A DNA stretch of 64,000 nt from Tubulanus polymorphus. Taxonomy: Eukaryota; Nemertea; Palaeonemertea; Tubulaniformes; Tubulanidae. The notes beneath the pieces are model-generated. The model was not told where the DNA came from. It searched no databases and worked only from the letters and a program-made list of their open reading frames with translations. The stretch's first letter is position 1; every line of letters starts with the position of its first letter. Positions 47,395 through 60,079 of this stretch are shown here, in pieces. Location of the stretch: assembly GCF_964204645.1 (NCBI RefSeq), contig NC_134032.1, positions 7,993,175 through 8,057,174 of the forward strand, written 5' to 3'. Made by a program: the position numbers and the translations under genes.

Positions 47395-47775
47395 CTAACT
47401 CAAGTAGCATTCCACTCGTGATATGACAATGATCCACAATGTTCGCTGGTGTGCAGCAGGGCATCAACCACTGTGGTAATTAATCGATTCAACTTGTAGC
47501 AAGTGACAATTCATCAGTAGGATACCAACTGCTGTAGTTATAGAGGACTCCACTTGTGGCAAGCGACGATCCACCAGTTGCGCTAGTGTTCAGTAGGACA
47601 TTACTTACCTTGGAAATGGCGCATTCCACTCGTGGTTAGTATGTCGCTAGTGTACAGTTGGGCCCCAATTAATTGGCAATAAGGGGAGTCCATTTGTGGC
47701 AAATGGGGATCTGCTAAGTATTAAACTTTCTTGCATAACATCATAACTACGGTGGCAAGGGAAGGTTCTACCTCT
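47395..47775. repeat. Minisatellite, locus 3
   Basis: About five diverged units with CTAGTGTTCAGTAGG, CCACTTGTGGCAAG and GATCCACCAG, as in loci 1 and 2. It lies just beyond the plus ShKT gene, so the family brackets the gene pair. Confidence 0.75.
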
Positions 47776-47789
47776 TTGCTTTTTTTCAA

Positions 47790-49140
47790 GTTATAAGGAT
47801 GTTTATTCCGAATATTAATAGACATTATAATATAAATACCATTGCCAGGGTACTAGTATATTATAGGCAAAAAGGTTAAGTTACAAGCTACAAATTCGGC
47901 ATTAGCCAGACATAAATTTTGATATGTTACATGCTGGTTGGGTCTACATGAAATGGCTAACAGAGCAGATACTGTACATTTGTAGAAGTTGTTGGAATTG
48001 TTGGTAGTTACTGTGAATAGATTTTGAAACATTTTCTAGCATTTTATTGTTAGTTTGAAAGTCGAAAAGGGAGATTTGCCGTTTAGTAAGAAGTTTATCT
48101 TATTGGTTTCAGTCAGATTAGAAATGTGATTAGTTATTTCAGCGTCGAATGAGGAAAACAGGGCGTCGATTTTTGTTTCGTGGCCAGGTGAATGGCATTT
48201 AAGCAGGAAGTGTTTTGTGTTAGCCGATTTGTTACATAACTTGCATGAAGGATTACGGACATTGATAAAGTTGTGAGCATAACATTGAAATTTTAAAAAG
48301 GAGGTCGGCGCGTTATCGGTTGAGTGAAATTTCTTCCTCGCGGTTTGTTTCCTCAATCAAGTAGGTTGGAACAGCAGTCGAAACTTGATGTTTAATATGC
48401 GACTTGAATTAAGAAAGCGTTGTCAGCGAGCGAAGATTATTGTCGGTGTTTTTCCACGCGTCCATGAGTAAAAAGGAGGCGGACGAACGAATTTTCGCAC
48501 TAGTGCCGGCTGGTATGGTGATGGGTCGAGGATTTCTGATGATGCGAGGTCGAACTGATTTGTGTGTATTAAAGACATAAGTGGGAATATTTCCTGATGA
48601 GACTCGGTACATATATGTTTGAAATCGTTCTTTCCTATGAATATCTAGTGTTTTCCAGTTAAGACAAGAAAAGACTTAGCTAGAGTTCGAGCCACGGATA
48701 CAACCAGAAACGCAAAGAGCTGCTGGGTAGTGGACTAGTGGTCCAGTTTCGCGAGAGAGGCTTTACTTGCACTGTTATACAAAATATCTCCACGGTCGAA
48801 ATGGGGGCTAATGAAAGACGAATAAATCTTATTGAGATGACGGGATGTAACAAACTAGGATAAACGCTTCAGTGGATTTATTAATTTTTGCACATTATTT
48901 GCCAGAGACTCCACATGATCACTAAACGAGAGATTTTCGTCAAAGATGAATCCTAAATGTTTGTGGGATTTTTTTCGTTCGGAATGACTTTGTTTCCCAA
49001 CGTCAGCGCAGCAAACTTTTTAGAGCCTTTTTTATTGAAAATCTTGCTAATAGATTTTTCTAATTCAGTTGAAATTGTGAGTAAAACGAAGCGACTGAGC
49101 TCAACGTAAAATGCGTTATGAACTTGATTACACGACAAAT
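47790..49140 (-). mobile_element. LINE remnant, C-terminal half
   Basis: Minus strand reads, in broken frames: FYVELSRFVLL and FIFDENLSFSDHVESLANN; then FVTSRHLNKIYSSFISPHFD-GDILYN; then NPSCKLCNKSANTKHFLLKC. This is the thumb and C-terminal Cys/His region of a CR1/Jockey-like reverse transcriptase. Multiple stops and frameshifts; inactive. Confidence 0.78.
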
Positions 49141-49379
49141 CATTTTATTAATTTCATTTCATTCACATTCTCATGAACATATGCAATTGATTTAGGGATC
49201 GATTCGACTAAATCTTGACTTTTCTCATTTTAAATGACTTTAAATATTACCAGGTCCCAGTTTTTATAGAGTTACATTAGCTTAAACCCAATGGCTAAAA
49301 CCCAATTTAAACCCCGGGTTAACATTGATACTAGCCTATAAGACTGGTCCCTGGGTAAATATAGTTGATGTCCGGGAGC

Positions 49380-52300
49380 CTAACTAAAATACGCTTTACT
49401 ATTTGGTCGGCAGGGGGTCACAGGTTGAAAATCTAATTTGGTTCCAATTCCATTGGTCTGGTCTCGTCTGCCCAGAGTTACAATACTGAAAAATAAACGA
49501 ATGATCATTTAATGCCAAAGATACTGTAGAATACCAGTGACGCCCCTATCGGGACCTATGAGCTACATCTGGATCACCTACAGCGTTACACGTCATCTAG
49601 AATGCGAAATCAATGTCTTTTTCATTGTTCATTTTGATAGCAAAAATTCCAATATAAAAATCATCCCGTAATGAAAGGTAAGCCATGGTCATTTTGATGT
49701 AGTTAAATATTTCATGGTCCTAATCAGAAAGGTCTTTACACTTTGATAACCGAAAAACATATTGTTCATTCGTCCATTTGATTAAGAAACTCGGTACATA
49801 AGGTCCAACTAAGTAGTCTATACACATTTAGAAAGTGTTGTTGATGCTTATTGGTCGTTTAATGAACATACCTTATTCATGGGCCAATCAAAATGGTCTT
49901 AAAACTATTAATAGTCGATTTTATATCATTGATCAGTGTCATTGCTCATTATCATAATTTACGTATGGTCCGAATTGCCATTACGCATTTAGAAGTCAAT
50001 GCGTTCATTGGTCAACATGATTAAGCAATCTATGGGGAAAATTGGAATCGTAACACATTCAGCTTGGCTAAGAACGAAAGTCTTGGGCAAATCACAATGG
50101 TCTGCACATTCAAAACTCAAAACTACCATACTCATTGGCCAGCCAGGTGGGGTAACGTGAGTGAGTCTCAGTCGAGAACGCTAACGCCTCTTACTTCGAG
50201 TTCAACATGTGAAAAGGAATCCTGAGATTCGAACCCAGTAGTGGAAGAACAGATGCGGAAAGGTGTTAGGTTCCGCGCATCGGACGCGGTGATTGGTTAG
50301 TATTTTGACTTACCCCAGTTTGACCGTTCTCTAATTTGCAAGGCGCTCCTCTCGGGGCTAAAATCGGGAAGAACTGTTTATATGTGTATCTTCCCCAATG
50401 AACATCACCAAATAATTCGTAAATTATCCTGAAAAGAATATTTCAAATCGATGATTCAAATTGAGTTGTTAGTCATTACAATTGATCTAGTACAAGATGT
50501 ACGTATAATTCATTCTTGTTGGGTATTTTCTTGTCGTTTGCGATTGGAGGGAAAAAGCTATCGGCTATCACTTGAAACAATTATGAAAGAAAAACTATAG
50601 CTCGTATCGAAACATTATCAGTATTTTTGGCAGTTTTTACAAATATCTTACCTGGTTCCTTTTTTCCAGTTTAAGCGATAGGTATACGTTCTGACGAAAT
50701 TGCCGTCGCTGTCCAGAACTCGAGCGGTGTTCTCAGACCGGCACTGTAACTGACCGCACGATCTAGCAAAAGAAAATGAGAGACGAAAATGACCGAGCCT
50801 ATACGTCGTACCTAAAAAAGTTAGCAATACTAACAGTCAAGTAACGATCGTTTATATGGGGGTATCCAACTGGTCTGTAAGTGTCTAAGTAACAATGGGA
50901 TACTGGTAAAGCTACTGTCGACGGAAGCGAGGATTCGGCGATGATCCGCCAGGATCGCTAGTGGCACTGGGTTACGACGCAACAATTTCTTCTACATTTC
51001 AAATAAATTCGAGTTCACTTTTCTGATTGGTAAATCAATTTTCAGTAAAATCGATACCATACACTGATTGAGAAAGGGAATCTTATATCTATCCGATGAC
51101 TCGTTTGATAACTTTCGGATTTGAAAGCCTAAAAATCAGGTTCAAATTTTTATGACAATTGAATTATTTTCACTACCAATTCCCCAGTGTTTCTGGTGGT
51201 GCCGGTATCCCATTGGATGATATTGATATCATGGGGGATTTATGAAGGAAATTTATCTTATCTGTCTATAGGTGTAATGTGATGATGTCATTCAGGGCCA
51301 ACGAATGGGGGAAGCCTTGTTTTCCCAGTAACTTATTTTATTACGACATATTGGGGATTTATGCTGCCAGCTTATGTATCTTTCGTAGAAGGCATCGGCC
51401 AATAGATAGGAAATTCGACAATGCAAATTAGGGTGTATATTAGGAAAAAATCTAGATTCGTGTAATTCTAACTCGTGGTTTCAACACTTACCCATCTGCC
51501 GAATTATCTTTGACGAACTGTTTATATTTTTTACTCCAGGCAAATGCACTCGTATCATAAAGTCTCATCCCTCCGCCGTTATGTTCTTTAGAATTCCAAT
51601 CCTTGTTCGCTTCAGTCGCTTCGCGATCCGTTTCCGCTGAAAATATATGATGGAACATTATCAGAACAGATTCAGTCCTAAAACCAGTTTCACGAAAGGA
51701 GTTAAAGCTTTTATTGGGAACCTGACTTAATGAAAATAGCTTAAGCAGCTTAACAGGGATTTAAACGTAGGTTTCGATGAATGGGAATTTGTTGTACCAC
51801 GCTACAGCAATGCCGAACATTACGGTTGTAATGTAGTCAAGATTTTCGGGGAGAGGATCTATTCGTTAGCTTAACTGCCATGTTTCATTGTGGAAACGGG
51901 ACGAAATTCATCGTATTCCTCGAGGTCGAAGGGCAAGGTGGATTCGCTGATTTTTTACAGTCATGGGGCCGGTTGCTCAAATGTCGTTTTAGTCTCAGAC
52001 AGCCTTCGAGCAACCGATCTAACAAGTCGCCTAAGGAGTGTTTTTAATTAATTAACGAGTCGTTATGGAATCAACTAGTCGTTAGAATTAAACAACGTTT
52101 GAGCCACCGGCCCCTGGTCTCAGAATAGATTTGTAAAAGTTAATATGCCTGATCAGCGTTTCGCGCGCGCTAGGTTCGTGCACGTCTAACCCAGTTCGTA
52201 GCTACTGCAGGCCTAATCCGAATTTAACCTACCAGATGGTCCGAAGTACGTCTGACACGCCAGATCCGTGCTGCGACATGATTGGTCGAAACACTGTCCG

Positions 52301-55300
52301 CGGCCGCCGTCACATGATGTGAAATCAGCCAATTGCGTGCCTTCACACTGAACGCCGTTAGAAAATCGATAACATTGGATACAAATTATAGTTTTCAAAT
52401 TTCAATTATCTGAACCGGAATTCTCGGAAGAAATATGGAATTTTCTAAGATAAGGGTATCAATTTAGGTTATCCATTACGTAGGCTACCTGAGAGCTGGT
52501 TCCCGAGCATGTCATACAGTCGTTTGTGTTACACGTCTCGCCCGCTTCAACAAACTAAAAAGAAAATTGGCTTATCTAAATTCTTTGATGATTCGTCAAC
52601 ATACTTAAGAAAAGAATAGCCACAACATATTTTACAGAGAGATTTCGAAATAAAAATAAAACACACAGAAGGATCCACATAAAATGCATTTTAATTGATA
52701 TTCAGTCTAAACTTCTAAAACTATTAACATAAGCACATAGTTTTAAGTTGATTTTGCTCAAGAACAATCTCCAAAATGTAAAAATACCTAGAACAAATTT
52801 TGGATTATGACCAAATAGAAAATACTGGAAAAAAAATTCTCGAAACTGGTTTGTATCTAAATGTATTTAAGCCTTCTTCGGTGAAACATTCATGAAAATT
52901 TCAAAAAAAAGAACAAAATCAACAGATAAGAAACCATGCTCGAAAAAGCTTTCAAACATACCTTACAGGTCAATTTATCACAGCAGTCGCATTCCTGAAT
53001 GTAGAAAAGCATGAAAATAATACCAGAAAGTGTAAAAATATCTCCATTTTCCATTTGTTGGCCGTACTTTTGTTCAAAGTTTGGTTCTTGTTCAGTACAG
53101 CGTGGAATAGTGACAACGGTACCGTAATTTTCGGGAATTTATAAGTTGCATTCTTAAGTTTTGGAACAGTGTTGCGCGAGTCTGTTCGTTTATTCCTAGA
53201 TGCTATGCGTGCACGTATAGATAAGTTCACTGATTTGAAGATCGCCCATCAAAATTCATAACATTCTCCTGACTTTAATGATTTTGAAAGGTAGAGTATT
53301 TTGGTAGCGGTGCCCTTTGGAGCATTTTGCTACGTAGCATAGTGCCTTTGGTGTTTGACTTACTGACCTCGGTACCGCAATCGCATTCTTCCCCTTCGTC
53401 GAGAACTCCATTGCCACACGCGGATTCCTGAAACATAGAAACAAATCTCGATGATCTTCATGAAAATTATTTGAAATAAAAAGCCGATACATGACTGAAT
53501 ATTATGATCTGTGATTTCAGGAAAATTTGACTCACACGACATGTGTTTCAATTCGGATCACGCGCAAATTATAGGAGAGCATGCGAGTATTCGGCTATTC
53601 AAAATGGCCGTTTAAACCGTTTGATCGGTTGAAAAAGGAACTATTCCAAGAGATTTTGGTTTTTTGAACTTACAATCTTCGGTTCGTCGGTAAATAGGCA
53701 ATCCAGATAACCATCGCTGATATCAGTGGCTAGCGTTACGATGCTACATTCACTGTATGTAGGGTGCACCGTCTGCTGGGCCGTCCTGAAATGTGTCGAT
53801 GAATTAAACGACTTCAAGCCACGTTTCCGTTTCTTGATATAATTCCCGGTAGTTTCTATGGAAAGTCGAAAATCACCGTGCAAAAACGAACCGCAGAAAC
53901 GAACCTTCGTTTAGAACTGCGCTCTTTTTTGCGTTTCTGCGCGGTGAATTTCGTTTCTGCGCCGCGCAGAAACGGACGCAGAGACGGAGCAATATATTTT
54001 TTGCGCGGCATATTGCACGGAATATTTTTCTAAACTTGGCCCGAATCAGCCACCATACGTTCCATTAGCGGATCCATCACACTTTTAAGCTTTGACATGA
54101 CTCACAACTGTAGAACCGGGTTTTAAACACCGCTCCAATACAGTCCGAATGACAATTCCAGGTTTGAAGTGTGTGCCGCCTACAGTGTTTGACTGCCCTG
54201 TTTGACTTTCACAAGCAAAATCGCAAAATCAACTATAGATCATGTCTTCGAGCTACAATCGATCTAAACAATCTGGTCTTTTTTCGACAAGTGAGCTTAA
54301 TATTCTCGAGTCATTAAGAACCTTTGTTTGTATTAGCGTATCATCTAAATGACTTGGCCATGCACTTTCTAGTATATAGTGCAGTTTATTTTACTTACTG
54401 GGTGGCGGCCATGATACATTGACCAATTCCTTGGGTACAAGCGCAGCCTAAAATATTGACAAACCCTGATTACGTGGCCCGGTAATGGGGCAGAGGAAAA
54501 TTGTAAATCATGAACAAATAGTGAAAACGTTTATGGAAATTAGGAGTGTATAATCTTGAAGTCATACCGTCAGTGTCATGGGACATGCCTAACGCATGAC
54601 CCATTTCGTGAAGCGCTGTCTGTGATGTGTAAGCAACTGAAATATATACAATGAGAAATGATAAGCAACATTCAGCCTTATTGTGGAAATAGATGTACAC
54701 GTACTAATTCAATTTTTGGTGCATGAGGATCGACCAAATTTCGCTAGTGTGTAAGATCAATGAATCTTCGTTTAATTTATGTATTTATTTATATACTACT
54801 GAAATATATTGCAACAAACTGTATACAGTGTGAAAGATAAAACATAATGTTGTAATATAAAACTGGGGTTTCAGAAAAAGGCATGTATAAACAGAAACCC
54901 TGAAAGGGAATGCTAAATATAGTAGTTGGCTGATAGAGAACTACTGTTCAAATTAACTGTGATAAAGTATGTTAAATAGATATAGCAGCTTAAAGTGAAT
55001 GAATAAAAGAGGATAATCATTTAATGAGTGGATATATAATGGCATTTTGTCTTTGATATGAAAATATTCAAACTTTTACTGGTTTTTATTGACTGACTAA
55101 TTTGATTCCAAAGTTTGGGACCCTTTACGTTCCGTGAAAATGAATTGATGCATTTAACTCAAAAAGATCGGCGAACGTGCAAAGCAGAAGGTTGTGGGAA
55201 TGACAATACACAAACTGCCCAACAAGAAGATTGTTTTTATACCATGGAATTTTAAGATCCGAGTGGATTTGAATAACGGGCCTGTGTGTTCTAGGTACGT

Positions 55301-58300
55301 AGTAACTTATAGTGATGATTCTTATGACTCTTTTTTGATGTTTGAATAATTTCCCTAGAGCAGAGTCGGAGTTGTTGCCCCAAAATTGTCTTCGTTTTCA
55401 AGGCTTGTATGATAGAAATATCTAGATCGGAAGTTTGGAATTCATGTAATGTAATTCATGTAATGTAGGTCGGCAATTTGAAACCGAACCCACTCACTTC
55501 ATTAAAGAATACCCTCCACGAACGAACTATATTGACCTATTCTGGAGTTGAACCAGTCACACCATCTGGTGGGAGAGCGGGTTGTGCAGACTCACAGTGA
55601 AATCAATTGGTTTTGACCTCGGTCTTTTTCCAGGTTTAAGTAATTACCTATGCTCAATAATGAACCAGCTTTGATTAGAAATTTACATGAAATATCAAAT
55701 CATACTCAATTATCATCCTAACATAAATCAAAAAGTGTCAAACCTAACTCGAAACTGCGAAGCAGATCTCGTTGAATAATTGCCTTACCTTTGTACGGAT
55801 CGGATTTCTGGAAGGTGACGAACGCTACAGCTGTGTCGGTATTACATACAGACGCCTTGACGGCGGCTCCGTTCACTCCCGGTAAACGTCGACCGCTACG
55901 AATCAGAAAATAATGAATAGAAATATACACGAATGGATCGAAAAGGTTATAATACAACCTTTTTATAACCTAAATATATTATATAATATAACCTAAATAT
56001 TATCTAGGTCAGAAATCTAGACGCAATTATAAAGATAAACCGAAATTGCAAAATTATCGAAAAGTCGTGCCCTCGGAGTCAAATCTTAACCATATTTCAC
56101 AGCCAGGTTCGCGTGAATTTATTTTGATTGTAGAAATCAGGTTTGGTTTTTGAAATCATTTTTACTATAGAAATCGACTATTGGATACGTAGAGTTCAAT
56201 CAATTATATATCAAAATATGTATTTAAAATATATATCATTTTTACCTCAGAACTTTTTTATTTTTGGCTGAATTTATAGTTGAATTTCTTCGCGTTATGT
56301 AGAGTTGAAGTTAATGAAAATGAATTAGTTTAATATCGAATGTACGTGAAATTGACTTTTTTACTATAGAGTTAGATAAACTGAAAAACAACATGTTTTT
56401 GCTTTGCAGTTTTAAATTGATCGGAAACGAAGTAAATTTGACTAGAGTGGAAAAAACTATGAAAATGAACTGATTTTCTAATTCTTAGAACTGTGGAACT
56501 GAGCCATATCTAAGAAAATATCAAATCATATATCACCTATTTTAACCGCAATAATCATATCAATTATCAATTGAAATTGAAATGATTAACTGATTCTGAT
56601 ACCTGATTAGTAGAACTAGGTCAGATCCCGTGTACTTGTTGACTATGGATTGTCTGTAGGTCCGTAGCTGGGCGAGCACCCCGTGTCTGCCTGACCCCTC
56701 GTCTCCGGTCTCTTCTTCCGAGTAGTCGATATAGTCGTTTCTGGTCCACATTTCAAAGCCGACTTCGGTAACGTTCATATCCACATCGCCCGCGTACTGA
56801 ATATATTAAGAAATATATTTTGAAAATGTTTCTATTATTGGTGGCTGATTAGGGACATGGCGCATTATCTTTTTTTGTAGCCGATTTAGGAGGAACAGAA
56901 TTATACATCTCATAATGCAATAGTTTTTACGCCGTGTAGAATCGACGTAAGGACAATGAAAAAGGTTTCATCGATTTTGCGTTATTTATGGTTCTAATAT
57001 TGTAGTTTTGACGCAACGTGGAAAAACAATTCGATGGTTTTACGGCGATATAAAAACCATGTATGATTCAATGATATTGCCTAAAGTGATGGAAAAGGCT
57101 TTTTTCATTATTTTTACGTTGATTTAACGTGTTATAATAACCATCGCGAAAGCAATAATGATAATGCATAAAACCGATGAAGTGTTTTCATTGCTTTTAC
57201 GTGGATTTCAAAAGAGGCGTAAAACAACAATGCGTATTGTGAGGATGTAAATCCTTTTTTAGATCGGCTACAAAAAAATTGCTCGACATCCTATTAGCTA
57301 GTGTGTTTCTCCCAGGATGTTCCGAATCAGGCGCTATACACATGACTTATGATTATGAAAATACCTTGTTCATACGACTGACGACATCGGTCAAAAAATT
57401 TCTCGCTTGGTTTACATCGTAATTAAACGCGTACGACTGAAAAAGAAATATCATTGGCAGCTCAAACTATAACAAATTCATGCAGTATATATCTGAGTCA
57501 ATTTGTGAACGATTTTGAATTTTCCTAATGGGGAAGAATAAGAATTCGTCTAAATAGAGGGCACGTTCACATGTAAACTCATTTGTTACATCAAAACGAT
57601 ATGTTCAAAAGCGCATTTGTCTGATCATTAAACATCATTTGAAGTACATGTGACGCATATGTTATATTTTCATCTTTAGGTAGAATCAAGTAAAATCGTT
57701 GGCCCGACCGAGAAACCATTGGATATTAAAAATGATTTACGTTTGCATATTTCCTTTCAATTCAAAACGAACTGATTCGATGTCATGATCTGATGAATCA
57801 TTTTTCATCACGAACAATTTCTACTTACGCATTCTTTGTCGCAAATCACGTAGATTTCGACGTTTCGCTTGGAGGTGGATCTTTTAATCCGTTTTTGCTG
57901 AAATACGGAAGAAACTATACTCTGCATTTCAGGATCTAGTTTCACAACTCAACCCACGGTTAGGCCACGCAAAGAAATACCCTTGTTTCTCCTCAGCCCC
58001 CTTTTTGGAAAAGTGACGAGGACGGCAGATTTTTATTTTCAAATATCATTTTAGAAATAAAAAGCCATATTCAAAAATTCCAAAAGTGTCGAGGGCGACT
58101 ATTTTCTTATTTCTTTAGATGGGGAAATTTAGGTGATAATGACCTTGAATCAGGATGGAAAGAACTTCGTTACCGAAATACTCACCTGCCACAGTATCAA
58201 TTGGGTAATAACCATTAAGAAAAACATAAAAAGTGTGATCAGGTTGTTTATCAGGACGCGTGCGGGAGTGTTTTACTTTTTTTAAATGAAGTAAAACAGA

Positions 58301-59979
58301 TTTCTGCAGCGGGATGAGCAGTCTTATTTTCATTTTTAGCTGACGAACTTTTTTTGACGCGCGCGGAAAATAAAACCGATGAGAAACAAGCATTTTTTTC
58401 GTGGCCTAAAATATTTGAGAAAATGAACTTATTTCGACTGCAGAGTTAACACTAGGCCCACAACGGTGAAACCGATACCAACCTTTGATAAATTCGTTAA
58501 TATATAATTATTATGATCATTTATACCTAGTGAAGTCATAGATTGGAATGAAAATTATATTTTTCGACATTGCCCGTTGAGCTAGAAATTTACTTACATT
58601 TAATCCTGGGAAGCGAAAAATATGAAATGATTCAAACGTTTTATTAATCAAGCAAAACCAAAAATCTTCAAAATGCTTCCTAAATGTATTTTGGACTGAC
58701 GCTTATTATAGAAAAGGTTTGATTTTATATGCGAAATGATGAAAGTCTAAGAAGTTTCAAATGTTTACATTGTATCAAAGCTCATTGATACTGATTTTTT
58801 GAAAAGCAAATCATAACGAAACGATTCATAATAAAACTTATCGTGCTGGAAACTGTAAACAAATGGTTTCATGATGTAGTGAGTTTTGCTTTAGAATTTG
58901 AATTACTTACGTCGAGCTGAAGCCTGAAGCGAGGCAACTGCTAAAACCAGAGTCACCAAAACCCATAAACGCCCTGAAAACGAATAGATTAATTCTGTAT
59001 AACATAGAAATTGATATACAGGCATAGACGTTCCTAAACCGGATTTAAGATTGCAAAAACTCATTTCAAGATGTCAAACCAGGAATGTGCAAATGGTGAT
59101 CTTTGAAAAAAGGCATTTGAAACAAGTTTCACGTACGGTTGGGAGTGAGAGCTCAAAGTGAAATTCATTTTCGTTTAAATGTTACATTATAAGACGTAGT
59201 TATTATGTAAGAAGAAGAATGTGGCACAGCAATGGGGCTACACCGAGAGACTGACCAAGTAGGCCGTATGATCCAGGGGCCAGTTGCACAGTCGTGGCTC
59301 AAGTCCAAAAGCGGTCTTCAATCTTTAGACCGGTCTTACGTTAGTTGTTAGTTTGGCTATAGAACTAAGTTGGACTTAACCTGGTCTTAAGTCTAAGCCA
59401 TGACTATGCAACCGGCCTCAGAAGATTGCAAACCACATTCATCTCACCCACCACGCCTCGCACACACGTATCAAATTGACGAATGGAAATAGAAAATGTA
59501 TAAAATCTTAGACATTTTATGATTATGTTATATTGTATAGTCCGGAAATAAGTCAATTTGAGTGGAAATAAGTCAATTCTTAATCACATCAACCCATATT
59601 TGACATTTTTACTGACGCTTCTGGAGGAACTGGATCCCGATTGAAATTCCGCGTGAAATTGTAAATCGATTAGTTAAAACTGAGAATCTTTGGCACGAAA
59701 GATCGAAATCGTTTTTGTTCAACCCGCTAAGCGCCACGCAGGGCATCATAAGTTCGATGTTTCCTTTTCCCAATGGGGTTCGAGACCAGGGAAGAACCTT
59801 CGACCAAGAAACTCTGTCGCCACCAGGGATTGAACCCATAAACCCTCGATTGACGAGACCAGCGACCGGCGGCTTAACCCACACGGCCACTGCGCCTCTC
59901 AAATCGTTGATTGGACGAACATTTAGAGTCGAATATAAGAAAGACTAAAACGTTCGATATACGTACCCGTGTTCACCAT
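49380..59979 (-). CDS. Secreted ADAM-like (M12B) metalloprotease with short disintegrin region
   Basis: Minus-strand exons: 59979-59967, 58973-58911 (signal peptide LWVLVTLVLAVASLQ), 58605-58598 (8-nt, tentative), 58339-58186 (propeptide), 57897-57829, 57436-57365, 56796-56603, 55895-55789, 54636-54568, 54447-54399, 53785-53674, 53427-53368, 52994-52962, 52554-52489, 52347-52233, 51636-51492, 50762-50652, about 50441-50330 and a doubtful last exon 49485-49380. KRIKRSTSKRNVEIYVICD gives a furin-like site and the start of the protease domain. HEMGHALGMSHD is the zinc site (HExxHxxGxxHD) and CIM the Met-turn. Then come CGNGVLDEGEECDCG, CDCCDKLTCK and cysteine-rich modules including SCGQLQC. No transmembrane segment was found. 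Phases agree throughout except 58186 to 57897, where a linking exon is missing. Predicted role: extracellular proteolysis. The cysteine-rich part recalls ADAM10/17-type proteins. Confidence 0.88.
50925..51165 (+). repeat. SINE-like repeat, family A copy 4
   Basis: Plus-orientation copy in an ADAM intron with AGGATCGCTAGTGGCAC (A-box-like), ATTCGAGTTCACTTTTC and CGATGACTCGTTTGATAAC. Confidence 0.7.
51965..52114. mobile_element. 150-bp MITE, GGGGCCGGTTGCTCAAA termini
   Basis: Left end GGGGCCGGTTGCTCAAA and right end TTTGAGCCACCGGCCCC are 17-bp inverted repeats with one mismatch. No coding sequence. In an ADAM intron. Confidence 0.88.
54790..55490 (-). mobile_element. LINE 3' remnant in an ADAM intron
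   Basis: Minus strand reads, with stops, a run ending INSFSRNVKGPKLWNQIS then SKSLNIFISK. This matches the usual GPKLWNSLP ... S--FK-KLK end of CR1/L2/Jockey-type ORFs. A diverged AT-rich 3' UTR follows. Confidence 0.65.
56852..57291. mobile_element. 440-bp MITE, TA-flanked
   Basis: Left end GGGACATGGCGCATTATC then TTTTTTTGTAGCCGAT. Right end, inverted, GGATGTCGAGCAATTTTT then TTGTAGCCGAT. Both sides abut TA. Inner parts also face each other (TAATGCAATAGTTTTTACG versus CGTAAAACAACAATGCGTA). A TA duplication points to Tc1/mariner-type mobilisation. In an ADAM intron. Confidence 0.75.
59276..59419. mobile_element. ~144-bp palindromic MITE, GGGGCCAGTTGCAC termini
   Basis: Left GGGGCCAGTTGCACAGTCG and right CATGACTATGCAACCGGCC face each other; inside, AAGTCC, GGTCTTA and ACTAAG-type words form a long imperfect hairpin. 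In the first long ADAM intron. Confidence 0.7.
59605..59905 (-). repeat. tRNA-derived SINE
   Basis: On the minus strand the 5' end reads GGCGCAGTGGCCGTGTGGGT (A box, serine/leucine-tRNA-like) and, about 45 nt later, GGGTTCAATCCC (B box). A unique body follows down to about 59605. The A/B spacing fits a long-variable-arm tRNA ancestor. The lack of a complete acceptor stem argues against a functional tRNA. Confidence 0.85.
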
Positions 59980-60064
59980 GTTGACGAGGCTATCTGATAA
60001 TCCGAGTTTGAATGAACGAACGGCAAGCTAGGTCTATGATACAATCCCGGTGATTCTAATCGCG

Positions 60065-60072
60065 TTATATAA
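60065..60072 (-). promoter_or_regulatory. Candidate TATA box of the ADAM gene
   Basis: TTATATAA about 90 nt upstream of the ATG at 59979. Confidence 0.5.
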
Positions 60073-60079
60073 CGGGCAA

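Noticed and set aside
50150-50310. Possible tRNA gene or SINE (GGTTCGAATCTC B-box on the minus strand)
   Set aside because: No convincing A box, acceptor stem or second copy.
53890-54020. Repeated GTTTCTGCG-type words in an ADAM intron, possibly a MITE
   Set aside because: No clear boundaries or target duplication could be set.
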